13,019 nt of DNA from JBEKHI01 sp050012355 (GTDB taxonomy: Bacteria; Actinomycetota; Actinomycetes; Streptosporangiales; Streptosporangiaceae): NCBI GenBank assembly GCA_050012355.1, contig JBEKHI010000237.1, forward strand, positions 1 to 13,019, in the 5' to 3' direction. The position numbers and the translations under genes are program-made. Shown here piece after piece: positions 5,721 through 12,864 of the stretch. The number at the start of each line of letters is the position of its first letter. Position 1 is the first letter of the stretch. Under the pieces are notes generated by a model that was given only the letters and a program-made list of their open reading frames with translations, did no database searches and was not told where the DNA came from.

Positions 5721-6674
5721 CTAGCTGGGGGAGTCGGCCCGCACAGCCAGCTCGCGAGCCGCCTCCATATAGGCGATCGCCCCGGTCGAGGCCGGGTCGT
5801 AGGTGATCACCGACTGTCCATAGCTCGGTGCCTCCGACACCCGCACGCTCCGCGGGATGATCGTCTCGAGCACGACCTCGCCGAAGTGCGACCTAACGTC
5901 CTCAGCGACCTGGGACGCGAGCCGGGTACGTCCGTCGTACATGGTGAGCAAAATCGTGGAGACCCGTAGCCGCTGGTTCAGGTGGCCGCGGACCAGTTCG
6001 ACCGTGCGCAGCAGCTGCTCCAGGCCCTCAAGCGCGTAGTACTCGCACTGAATCGGGATCAGGACTTCCTCCGCGGCCACCAGGGCGTTCACAGTGAGCA
6101 GTCCCAGCGACGGCGGGCAGTCGATCAGCACGTAATCCAGCTCGGAGACGTCGAACGCCTCGATAGCGCGGGATAGCCGACCCTCCCTGGCCACCAATGG
6201 GACAAGTTCGATCTCCGCCCCGGCCAGGTCGATCGTGGCCGGCGCGCAGAATAGCCCCGGCATTCCGTTGACCGGGACGACGATGTCCGACAGCGGCCCG
6301 TCCTCGACCAGCGCGTTGTAGACCGAAGAAGTGCCCACGTGATGATCCACATCCAGCGCCGTGGACGCGTTTCCCTGCGGGTCGAGGTCCACGACAAGCA
6401 CGCGTTCTCCGTGCTGCGACAGGCTCGCCGCCAGGTTTACCGCGGTCGTGGTCTTGCCCACGCCGCCCTTCTGGTTGGCGATGGTCATGATCCGGCATCG
6501 CTGCGGACGCGGCCACGGCTCAGCCGCCGCCACCCGCACCCCCACCGCGGCCTCAGCGGCCCGCGCGATCGGCGTGTCCGCCGGGTTCGCCGGAACTTCC
6601 GGCACGACAACGCTCGCGGCGCCCACTTCCCCGGCCCCCTTCACTTCGCCAGGATTACCAACTTCGCTGGCCAC
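5721..6674 (-). CDS. parA: Chromosome-partitioning ATPase ParA (Soj)
   Basis: ParA is the dynamic nucleoid-bound ATPase that moves ParB-parS complexes. This 317-residue form has an N-terminal extension of about 60 residues including DTPIARAA, seen in actinobacterial ParA. The deviant Walker A KGGVGKTT follows (Lys69 signature, Lys74 catalytic), then VVDLDPQGNAS and LIDCPPSLG (Walker B region). The start GTG 6674 is chosen because AGGAG (6680-6684) is 5 bases upstream. The frame remains open to 6896, but that part overlaps rsmG and lacks ParA similarity. It is the last gene of the minus-strand rpmH-to-parA cluster, 94 bases after rsmG. parB, which normally comes next, is on the opposite strand and converges on it. 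Confidence 0.97.
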   Translation of the reverse strand: MASEVGNPGEVKGAGEVGAASVVVPEVPANPADTPIARAAEAAVGVRVAAAEPWPRPQRCRIMTIANQKGGVGKTTTAVNLAASLSQHGERVLVVDLDPQGNASTALDVDHHVGTSSVYNALVEDGPLSDIVVPVNGMPGLFCAPATIDLAGAEIELVPLVAREGRLSRAIEAFDVSELDYVLIDCPPSLGLLTVNALVAAEEVLIPIQCEYYALEGLEQLLRTVELVRGHLNQRLRVSTILLTMYDGRTRLASQVAEDVRSHFGEVVLETIIPRSVRVSEAPSYGQSVITYDPASTGAIAYMEAARELAVRADSPS

Positions 6675-6768
6675 CGTTTCTCCTATCCATGCCGCGGAAA
6701 CTCCGCCACGCAATGTTGACGGCCACCCCACCCCGGCACCGTCGACGACAGACACACTGGTCTTATGG

Positions 6769-7527
6769 TCAGGCCATCCCAGGCCGACTGCCGCGAGCAC
6801 CAAGCGGCTCCTCTCGGCGACGTGTTCCCGTGACGACTCGGACAACCGTGGTCGCTGGATCGACCCTATCGTGCCCAACCCGGAGAACCTCGGCACTACG
6901 CGCGCCGAGTCGCCTCAGTACCGGTTTCGCATCCGCGAGCTCGGCCTCGGCGTTGCTCCCCTTGATAGCCAGCAGGGTGCCGCCGGGCCGAAGCACGCCT
7001 CTCGACCACGACAGCAACCGGTCGAGAGGCGCCACCGCCCGCGCTGTCGCCACGTCGGCCTGAAGATTGCCCGACATATCCTCTGCCCGTCCCCTCAGCA
7101 CTTGAACATTCGGCAGCTCAAGGGATTGGACGCACTCGTTAAGAAAAACTACCCGGCGGAGCATCGGCTCAAGCAACACGACCTCGAGACCTGGGCACAG
7201 CATAGCCAGCACCACGCCGGGCAATCCCGCGCCAGAACCGATGTCCACCAGCGTGCCGGATTCCGGCATCAGGTCCGCGACGACCGCGCAGTTGACCAGG
7301 TGCCGGTCCCACAACCGACCGGTCTCGGCGGGGCCGATGATCCCGCGAGTCACACCGTCGGTCGCAAGCAGCTCCGCGTACTGCACTGCCGCCTCGATCT
7401 TCAGACCGAAGGCGCGCCGCGCCCCTTCCCCTGGCGGCGAGAGCTCAGTCAGCCGGAAACACCACCACGCGCCGGTTCGGCTCCTCGCCTTCAGACTCGC
7501 TGCGCAGGCCCGCAGCGGCAACCGCAT
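6769..7527 (-). CDS. rsmG: 16S rRNA (guanine-527 N7) methyltransferase RsmG (GidB)
   Basis: RsmG methylates G527 of 16S rRNA with S-adenosylmethionine; its loss gives low-level streptomycin resistance in several bacteria. The Rossmann SAM motif VDIGSGAGLPG is near residues 94-104 of this frame, preceded by IGPAE and LWDRHLVN, both typical of the family. The C-terminus is Arg-rich. The start is uncertain. ATG 7527 overlaps jag by 83 bases and has no visible Shine-Dalgarno sequence. GTG 7386 would remove the FG segment that other family members keep. A CTG at 7452, overlapping the end of jag, would fit the conserved N-terminus but is a rare start codon. Family similarity begins near 7410. parA lies downstream on the same strand. 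Confidence 0.9.
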   Translation of the reverse strand: MRLPLRACAASLKARSRTGAWWCFRLTELSPPGEGARRAFGLKIEAAVQYAELLATDGVTRGIIGPAETGRLWDRHLVNCAVVADLMPESGTLVDIGSGAGLPGVVLAMLCPGLEVVLLEPMLRRVVFLNECVQSLELPNVQVLRGRAEDMSGNLQADVATARAVAPLDRLLSWSRGVLRPGGTLLAIKGSNAEAELADAKPVLRRLGARSAEVLRVGHDRVDPATTVVRVVTGTRRREEPLGARGSRPGMA

Positions 7528-7990
7528 CGTGAATGATCTTGCGCTCGAACGCGCTCATTGCGCCGAGCTTGCGCGGCTCTCCGGTCTTCGACACCTCTTC
7601 GGCCACCGATTGGCCGTATTCGGCGAGCTCGGCGCGACGACGCGAGCGGAATCCGCCCACATCCAGCATCAGCCTGGCACGCTCTCCGGTCTGGCGGTGC
7701 ACCGCGAGCCTAGTGAGTTCCTGCAGTGCCTCAAGGACCTCGCCATCATCACCGACCAGCTCGTCGAGGGTAGCGCCGACCACGGACACGACGGCACGAT
7801 CACCCTCGACGTCCATGTCAATGTCTCCGTCGAGGTCGGCGATGTCCAGCAGACCCTCGATGTAGTCGGCCGCGATCTCCCCCTCTTGCTCCAGCAGGGT
7901 CAGATCGCCAGAAGCCGCCTCATCCAGGTCCTCACCGGTCTCGGTCACCGTGCCCTCTTCGGCCACTGACTCTTCCGTGTAGCTCACCAC
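7445..7990 (-). CDS. jag: Jag/KhpB RNA-binding protein (KH and R3H domains)
   Basis: This 181-residue cytoplasmic RNA-binding protein is of the type encoded beside yidC in many Gram-positive bacteria. An acidic N-terminus (about 1-40) is followed by a KH-type region and then the C-terminal R3H domain (LGAMSAFERKIIHDAVA), with the RRVVVFPAD end usual for actinobacterial members. There are two adjacent GTG start codons, 7990 and 7987. GGGAGG (7995-8000) is 4 bases from the first and 7 from the second, so the second is equally plausible. It lies 42 bases after yidC and overlaps the open frame of rsmG. KhpB partners elsewhere regulate cell-wall and division genes; its targets here are unknown. 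Confidence 0.92.
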   Translation of the reverse strand: MVSYTEESVAEEGTVTETGEDLDEAASGDLTLLEQEGEIAADYIEGLLDIADLDGDIDMDVEGDRAVVSVVGATLDELVGDDGEVLEALQELTRLAVHRQTGERARLMLDVGGFRSRRRAELAEYGQSVAEEVSKTGEPRKLGAMSAFERKIIHDAVAAAGLRSESEGEEPNRRVVVFPAD

Positions 7991-8032
7991 CGGACCTCCC
8001 GTCCAGGGCGATCAATGCAGGCACGCAAACCG

Positions 8033-9220
8033 CTACCGCCTGCCTGAACGCTTGCTGCGTGATTGACGAACCGGCTGTTGCCGGACGATCTTTGTTTCGG
8101 GCTCTGGCTCGGGCTCAGGCTCCGGTGCGGCCTTCTTGCCGACTCGGAGCAGCCCGCGCCCTCCAGTCTTGCCATCCGCCGACGCGCCCGTATCCGCACT
8201 CGTCTTCGCGGATGTTCCGGTCTTCGCGGATGTTCCGGTCTTCGCGGATGTTCCGGTCTTGGTTCCGGTACCCGTGCCGGGCTTGACTGCCGTGCCAGAC
8301 TTCACCGACGTGCCCGTCTTCGCCCCGCCAGTACCAGTCTTGGTGCTGGTGGTGCCAGTCTTGGTGCCGGTCGTGCCCGACTTCGCGTTCACCTGCTTGA
8401 CGGCACCGCCAGAGACGCGACCATTCGCGGGCGCCGTGGCACCTGACGCACCGGTCGCGCCAACCACCGGCATGTTCCGGTACATGAAGTACTGCTGGCT
8501 CATAGTCCACAAGTTGTTGGTGACCCAGTAGATCACCAAGCCGAACTGCCAGTACAGACCGGTCAGCGCGAAGAACGGCGCGACGTACATCATGTACTTC
8601 TGCGACTGCGCCATCGGGTTGTCTGGGTCCGGGGAGGCGTTCATCAAGCCGCGCTTGGTGGTCTGCCGCATGGTGATGAACGTGGTGGTCATACTCACGA
8701 GGACCGCTACCAGGATGACACTGCGCTCGGACCACGGCGGCGCCGGGTGCTCGAACAGCACTTTGTCCGTCAGCAACGCCCCGAAGACCCGCGCTTTCAG
8801 CGCGCTGGCCACGACCGCTTTCGTCAGCCCGTACTTCGTGTCGCCGTCGGCGATCGCCTTGAGCACCTCGAAGAGGGAGATGAAGACCGGGAACTGGGCG
8901 ACCATCGGCAAGCAGCCGCCCAGCGGGTTGACCCCGTTCTCCTTGTAAAACTTCATCGTCTCTTCGTTGAGCCGCTGCTTGTCGTTCTTGTACCGCTTGC
9001 GGAGCTCCTGCAACTGCGGCGCGACTGCCAGCATCTTGCGCTGCGAGTGCACCTGCTTGACGAACAGCGGGACCATCAGCAAGCGAAGGAAGATGACGAG
9101 GAAGACGATGGACAGGCCCCACGCCCAGCCGCTGTCCGGGCCAAAAATGTGCCCTAGCACCGCATGGATGTGCATGATGCACCATCCGATGGCGTAGAAC
9201 AGCGGGTTGAGAATGCTCAC
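8033..9220 (-). CDS. yidC: Membrane protein insertase YidC/Oxa1
   Basis: YidC inserts and folds membrane proteins alone or with SecYEG. This 395-residue Gram-positive-type form starts with a short amphipathic/hydrophobic N-terminus, then the first conserved transmembrane helix with the substrate-groove Arg46 (LSIVFLVIFLRLLMVPLF). Next come a basic coiled hairpin (KQVHSQRKMLAVAPQLQELR), the NPLGGCLPMVAQFPVFISLF helix and two or three more helices ending near residue 265. The last 125 or so residues are a cytoplasmic low-complexity tail of Thr-Gly-Thr-Lys repeats, a Glu-Pro run and a basic end. GTG 9220 is supported by AAGGAG 7 bases upstream and overlaps the yidD stop by 4 bases (GTGA). Upstream codons back to 9364 are yidD sequence. 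Confidence 0.96.
   Translation of the reverse strand: MSILNPLFYAIGWCIMHIHAVLGHIFGPDSGWAWGLSIVFLVIFLRLLMVPLFVKQVHSQRKMLAVAPQLQELRKRYKNDKQRLNEETMKFYKENGVNPLGGCLPMVAQFPVFISLFEVLKAIADGDTKYGLTKAVVASALKARVFGALLTDKVLFEHPAPPWSERSVILVAVLVSMTTTFITMRQTTKRGLMNASPDPDNPMAQSQKYMMYVAPFFALTGLYWQFGLVIYWVTNNLWTMSQQYFMYRNMPVVGATGASGATAPANGRVSGGAVKQVNAKSGTTGTKTGTTSTKTGTGGAKTGTSVKSGTAVKPGTGTGTKTGTSAKTGTSAKTGTSAKTSADTGASADGKTGGRGLLRVGKKAAPEPEPEPEPETKIVRQQPVRQSRSKRSGRR
8204..8257. repeat. Three exact 18-bp tandem repeats inside yidC
   Basis: CTTCGCGGATGTTCCGGT occurs three times head to tail without a mismatch. On the coding strand it encodes six residues of a Thr-Gly-Thr-Ser-Ala-Lys unit. Degenerate relatives of the unit continue to about 8395. 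The repeat preserves frame, so copy number could vary by slippage without breaking yidC. Confidence 0.9.
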
Positions 9221-9492
9221 CGGGCGACTCCTTGCGACCTTGCCGGCACGGGATCGTAACCGCCCGGGTTGAACGGATGGCACCGCGCTATCCGGCGAAT
9301 CGACAGCCAGAGACCACGGGCCGCGCCGTGCGTACGCAGGGCCTCCAGCGCGTACGTGCTGCAACTAGGCTCAAAACGGCAGCGTGGCGGGATCAGCGGA
9401 CTGATCAGCTTCCGGTACACGATCACCGGCCCCATCAGGACCCGCGCCGCCAAGGACGGGGCGGGTACCTGCCCTGTCGTTTCCGCGCTCAT
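9217..9492 (-). CDS. yidD: Membrane protein insertion efficiency factor YidD
   Basis: This 91-residue small membrane-associated protein assists YidC-dependent insertion. An N-terminal amphipathic region (VIVYRKLISPLIPPRC) is followed by the family signatures CRFEPSCSTYALEAL and RCHPFNPGGYDPVP, with the three conserved cysteines present. It starts with ATG 9492, whose ATGA overlaps the rnpA stop by 4 bases, and its own TGA overlaps the yidC start by 4 bases. This suggests translational coupling from rnpA through yidC. Confidence 0.95.
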   Translation of the reverse strand: MSAETTGQVPAPSLAARVLMGPVIVYRKLISPLIPPRCRFEPSCSTYALEALRTHGAARGLWLSIRRIARCHPFNPGGYDPVPARSQGVAR

Positions 9493-9884
9493 CGCTGATG
9501 CAGCGCCCCAACCTGCCGCCGCAGCAGTCGTCCCAGAACCAGATCCAGATCAGCGGCGAGATCGGCCTGGCTCGCCGACGCGGCCGCGGGATTCGCGCGC
9601 ACCACGAAAAGGCTGCCCTCGGGAAGTGCGTCGAGATACTCGACCAACAGCGCCCGAAGGCGGCGCTTCACGCGGTTACGGATCACCGCGGTACCAACCG
9701 CACGGCTGACGATAAAGCCTACCTTCGCCGGCTCACCAGGGCGAACCCCGTCATGCGCCATCGAATCGGGCGCATCGGGGACAAGCAGGTGCCCGGTCAG
9801 GGCGGGACGACCTGCGCGCCGTCCCGCCCGGACCGTGCGCCGAAAGTCGGCAGGTCGCTTCATCCGCGCCTCCCGTGGCAGCAT
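9489..9884 (-). CDS. rnpA: Ribonuclease P protein component
   Basis: RnpA is the small basic protein that assists the RNase P RNA in trimming tRNA 5' ends. The protein is 131 residues. It has the N-terminal LPREARMKRPADFRR start typical of the family, GFIVSRAVGTAVIRN and the RNA-binding RNRVKRRLR signature. A loop of about 15 residues (PDAPDSMAHDGVRPG) separates two strands and is common in actinobacteria. ATG 9884 is chosen by this N-terminal similarity. The frame is open further upstream to 10007, but that region overlaps rpmH. Only a weak GGGG precedes the start. It follows rpmH after 34 bases. Confidence 0.95.
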   Translation of the reverse strand: MLPREARMKRPADFRRTVRAGRRAGRPALTGHLLVPDAPDSMAHDGVRPGEPAKVGFIVSRAVGTAVIRNRVKRRLRALLVEYLDALPEGSLFVVRANPAAASASQADLAADLDLVLGRLLRRQVGALHQR

Positions 9885-9918
9885 CCGCTGTACCCCGGTG
9901 TCGGCACCGGTGGTGACG

Positions 9919-10056
9919 TCAGGCGCTGAGCTGCGCGCGGCCCTTGCGGCGGCGCGCGGCCAGAATCGACCGGCCCGCCCGGGTACGCATCCGCAGCCGG
10001 AAGCCATGGGTCTTTGCCCGCCGGCGGTTGTTCGGCTGGAACGTACGCTTGCTCAC
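9919..10056 (-). CDS. rpmH: Large ribosomal subunit protein bL34
   Basis: This 45-residue, strongly basic protein of the 50S subunit begins MSKRTFQPNNRRRAKTHGFR, continues LRMRTRAGRSILAARRRKG and ends RAQLSA, a full-length bL34. Its GTG start at 10056 has GGAG 5 bases upstream (10062-10065). It is the first gene of the minus-strand cluster and lies opposite dnaA, the standard bacterial arrangement. A promoter at 10165-10193 gives a leader of about 100 bases. Confidence 0.97.
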   Translation of the reverse strand: MSKRTFQPNNRRRAKTHGFRLRMRTRAGRSILAARRRKGRAQLSA

Positions 10057-10164
10057 TGGAGCTCCAGGTAGGTTGCATCAGGGTCGTATGGCTCCGACAC
10101 ACAACAAACGGGGCGGAAGAGACACAGCACAGTTCCGCCTCGGAGTGTCGGTGGTCGGCCTTTA

Positions 10165-10193
10165 ACGGTAAGCGCAGCACGCCGCTAGGTCAA
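10165..10193 (-). promoter_or_regulatory. Probable housekeeping promoter of the rpmH operon
   Basis: On the minus strand TTGACC (10193-10188) is followed by a 17-base spacer and TACCGT (10170-10165), close to the sigma-70-type consensus of actinobacteria. Transcription would start near 10157 and read into rpmH, rnpA, yidD and yidC. Confidence 0.7.
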
Positions 10194-10309
10194 ACCAGCC
10201 GCCTCGGAGCGCGGGATCCGAACCATCTGTGAGCGGGCACGTCACCCCCCGAAGTCACCCCCTAGAACACTCCCGTTTACCGACGAGGCTGCCCCCTCGC
10301 GCCCTAGGC

Positions 10310-10431
10310 TGTGGAAAAACAGTAAGCTGACCGGCCCGGGGCCTGTGCACGCCAGAGCCTCGTCGCGGTTACTGGTAACGGAGCGCATCCGGGGGGACAC
10401 GTGCACAACATGTGGATTGGCCTGTGGAGAG
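10310..10431. promoter_or_regulatory. DnaA-box-like cluster upstream of dnaA
   Basis: The 10057-10485 spacer holds no gene, only the rpmH promoter and the dnaA leader. Reverse-oriented DnaA-box-like 9-mers are TGTGGAAAA (10310-10318, one mismatch to the reverse complement of TTGTCCACA), TGTGGATTG (10411-10419) and TGTGGAGAG (10423-10431). CGTGCACAA (10400-10408) is a further weak match also found in oriC. A GTTAC-TG-GTAAC inverted repeat sits at 10368-10379. The positions suit DnaA autoregulation. No confident dnaA promoter could be picked. Confidence 0.5.
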
Positions 10432-10485
10432 CCGGCTGCTCCGTGAGCGGCCAGGACAGGACAGCGACGGGAGGGGAGTGCATCC

Positions 10486-12507
10486 GTGACTGACACAGAC
10501 CTTGCCGATGTGTGGGCACGATCTTTGGAGGGGCTGGCAGGGCTCCATATCCAGCCGAGTCAGCTCGCCTGGCTCAAACTGACCCGCCCGATGGGATTGC
10601 TGCAAGACACCGCGCTCATCGCTACACCGAACGCATTCGTCAAGGAGCAGCTCGAGACCCGGCTCCGGCCGCTGGTCACCGAGGTCCTGTCCCGCGAGCT
10701 CGGCAGGCCAATCCAGCTGGCGGTCACGGTCGATCCGGCACCCGGTGCTCAGGCCGCGCCATTCTCCCCCGCGCCCCCTCCGCCGCCCGCACCCCAGTAT
10801 GGGAACGGGCAGTACGGGGACGGCCGATACGGAGATGGCCAGTACGCCGACAGTCAGTACACAGGTGGTCAGCAGCGGTACGACGGGCAGCAGTACGCGG
10901 ACCCGAGCCCGCAACAGCACCACACTGGCGGGTTCGGCGACCCGCGCCCGGCGCCCGCTCCTGAGCAGCCGTACTCGCCGCTGCGCCCGCAGTCGGCCTT
11001 CCACACACCGGCTCCGCCGCAGGTAGCTCCACTCCCGGCGGCGCACATGCCGCCCGCCGAGCGCCCCGCCCAGCTAAGCCACAACCCGCTCGCCGATCGT
11101 GGCCAGCAGGCGCCGCCACGGATCGGCGATCACTCGCTTTTCGGCGGCCAGGTACCTGCCAACCACGATTCCCCGACGGCGCCACTGCCGATCGGACCCG
11201 GCCATCGAACCGACGCACCCGCCGCCGGACGCGACGAGCCCCGACATGGCGATCCCGGGCGCCCGGCCGGGCCGTCGGCCCACGCCGTGCCACCGGCGCC
11301 TACCGCGCCCGTCCACGAGGCGCCCGTCGCCCGCTCGGTTCCGTCGCCGCCAGCCGCGGTACCGTCGCCACCCCCCAGCTCACCGATGCCGACCGGACCG
11401 CTCCAGTCCGTCCCCGATCACCACACCAACGGAAACAAGCAGCCGAGCCCCGCTCTTGGCCGCCCGGCGCCCGCGCGACTGAACCCGAAGTACACCTTCG
11501 AGACCTTCGTCATCGGCTCAAGCAACCGGTTCGCCCACGCGGCGGCGGTCGCGGTGGCCGAGGCTCCCGCCAAGGCCTATAACCCGCTGTTCGTCTACGG
11601 CGACTCCGGCCTCGGCAAGACACACCTGCTGCACGCGATCGGGCACTACGCCCAAACCCTCTACAGCGGGCTCAAGGTCCGGTACGTGAGCTCGGAAGAG
11701 TTCACCAACGACTTCATCAACATGATCCGCGACGGTAAACAAGACGGCTTCCGCCGTCGTTATCGTGACGTGGACGTGCTGCTGGTGGACGACATCCAGT
11801 TCCTGGAGAACAAGGAAGGGACCCAGGAGGAGTTCTTCCATACCTTCAACACGCTGCACAACGCGAGCAAGCAGATCGTCATCTCCTCCGACCGGGCACC
11901 CAAGCGGCTGGTCACCCTGGAAGACCGGCTGCGTAGCCGGTTCGAGTGGGGCCTGCTCACCGATGTCCAGCCGCCGGAGCTGGAGACCCGGATCGCGATC
12001 TTGCGGAAGAAGGCGATCCAGGAAGGGCTTAACGCGCCCGCCGAAGTACTCGAGTACATCGCGAGCAGGATCTCCACCAACATCCGCGAACTCGAGGGCG
12101 CGCTGATCCGGGTCACGGCGTTCGCCAGCCTCAACCGGCAGTCGGTCGACTTGCAACTCGCCGAGATCGTCCTCAAGGACCTGATGCCGGACACGCAGGG
12201 CCCGCAGATCACCGCGCATCTCATCATGGGCCAGACCGCCGCGTACTTCGGCCTGACGGTCGAGGATCTGTGCAGCACGAGCCGGTCGCGCGTCCTGGTC
12301 ACCGCCCGGCACATCGCCATGTACCTGTGCCGCGAGCTCACCGATCTGTCGCTGCCGAAGATCGGCCAGCAGTTCGGTGGCCGCGACCACACCACGGTCA
12401 TCAATGCCGATCGCAAGATCCGCTCGCTGATGGCCGAACGACGCTCGATCTACACCCAGGTCACCGAGCTGACTAACCGGATCAAACTGCATGCTCGTAC
12501 GAGCTAA
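10486..12507 (+). CDS. dnaA: Chromosomal replication initiator DnaA
   Basis: DnaA is the ATP-dependent initiator that binds DnaA boxes and opens oriC. This 673-residue protein has domain I at about 1-86. A very long disordered linker (domain II, about 87-331) has Gly-Tyr-Gln repeats and then Pro/Ala-rich stretches. The AAA+ domain starts at Leu332, with Walker A GDSGLGKT (372-379) and Walker B VDVLLVDDIQF (from Val429). Sensor 1 ISSDRAPKRL and RSRFEWGL follow. Domain IV carries the DNA-binding signature GGRDHTTV (Arg633). GTG 10486 has GGAGGGGAG upstream. The linker is much longer than in M. tuberculosis (DnaA about 507 residues) and comparable to Streptomyces (about 650). Codons and composition match the neighbours. 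Confidence 0.98.
   Translation: MTDTDLADVWARSLEGLAGLHIQPSQLAWLKLTRPMGLLQDTALIATPNAFVKEQLETRLRPLVTEVLSRELGRPIQLAVTVDPAPGAQAAPFSPAPPPPPAPQYGNGQYGDGRYGDGQYADSQYTGGQQRYDGQQYADPSPQQHHTGGFGDPRPAPAPEQPYSPLRPQSAFHTPAPPQVAPLPAAHMPPAERPAQLSHNPLADRGQQAPPRIGDHSLFGGQVPANHDSPTAPLPIGPGHRTDAPAAGRDEPRHGDPGRPAGPSAHAVPPAPTAPVHEAPVARSVPSPPAAVPSPPPSSPMPTGPLQSVPDHHTNGNKQPSPALGRPAPARLNPKYTFETFVIGSSNRFAHAAAVAVAEAPAKAYNPLFVYGDSGLGKTHLLHAIGHYAQTLYSGLKVRYVSSEEFTNDFINMIRDGKQDGFRRRYRDVDVLLVDDIQFLENKEGTQEEFFHTFNTLHNASKQIVISSDRAPKRLVTLEDRLRSRFEWGLLTDVQPPELETRIAILRKKAIQEGLNAPAEVLEYIASRISTNIRELEGALIRVTAFASLNRQSVDLQLAEIVLKDLMPDTQGPQITAHLIMGQTAAYFGLTVEDLCSTSRSRVLVTARHIAMYLCRELTDLSLPKIGQQFGGRDHTTVINADRKIRSLMAERRSIYTQVTELTNRIKLHARTS
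10801..10890 (+). repeat. Tyr/Gly/Gln short tandem repeats in DnaA linker
   Basis: From about residue 106 the linker repeats units of five residues such as QYGDG, RYGDG, QYADS and QYTGG, followed by QQRYDGQQY. At DNA level they are degenerate 15-base units, so slippage is less likely than in the yidC repeats. Confidence 0.75.
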
Positions 12508-12790
12508 GTATCCACATTTCGTGCACAAGAATTATTCACATCCTGTGCATACAGCATGTGGACAACTATGTGGAACGCCTTGGGAGAACCGGGGGACAAG
12601 CGGTGGGAAGTCTGAGGAAGACCGGCGAGCACGCACAGCCGCCCACTGCGACTCCCCCGCTCGCCCACAGCAGATGTGCGCTCGATAGCGTGTCTGGCCA
12701 GCGGAAACCCGAGTTATCCCCGGTTTCCACCGCCCCTATGACTACGACTTTCATCTAAACAAGAAGAAAACAAAAGCAAGTAGGTTGCTG
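12508..12790. other. Chromosomal origin of replication (oriC)
   Basis: The 357-base dnaA-dnaN spacer (12508-12864) has no gene. DnaA-box-like 9-mers cluster in its first 70 bases: GTATCCACA (12508-12516), directly abutting the dnaA stop codon; TTATTCACA (12532-12540); reverse TGTGCATAC (12544-12552); reverse TGTGGACAA (12557-12565), a perfect TTGTCCACA; and reverse TGTGGAACG (12569-12577). Weaker sites are TCGCCCACA (12661-12669) and TTATCCCCG (12714-12722). The latter lies mostly in the loop of a GGAAACC/GGTTTCC inverted repeat (12703-12728). The position between dnaA and dnaN is canonical for actinobacteria. The number of good boxes looks small compared with Streptomyces. Confidence 0.88.
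12741..12780. promoter_or_regulatory. AT-rich candidate DNA-unwinding element
   Basis: 27 of these 40 bases are A or T, in a strongly GC-rich window, with the run CTAAACAAGAAGAAAACAAA on one strand. It lies between the DnaA-box cluster and dnaN, the usual place for duplex opening. Melting is inferred from composition only. Confidence 0.55.
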
Positions 12791-12864
12791 GACCAACGTG
12801 GGGAACCTGCTCGCCACCACCGATACCCCGGCCATGAAATCCGCAAACGCCAGGAGGAACTTCC

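Noticed and set aside
6675..6896. N-terminal extension of ParA by 74 codons
   Set aside because: It runs into rsmG. GTG 6674 has AGGAG at ideal spacing, and ParA similarity begins after it.
6361..7536. 391-codon plus-strand frame
   Set aside because: It is antisense to parA and rsmG, both of which have complete motifs. Long open antisense frames are normal at this GC content.
8136..8531. Plus-strand frame with a repeated VFADVP unit
   Set aside because: It is the antisense reading of the 18-bp repeats in the yidC tail. The repeat is real, but this protein is not supported.
9221..9364. N-terminal extension of YidC
   Set aside because: It is yidD sequence in another frame. GTG 9220 has AAGGAG 7 bases upstream.
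11518..12528. 336-codon minus-strand frame
   Set aside because: It lies opposite the conserved AAA+ and DNA-binding domains of dnaA and is composition-driven.
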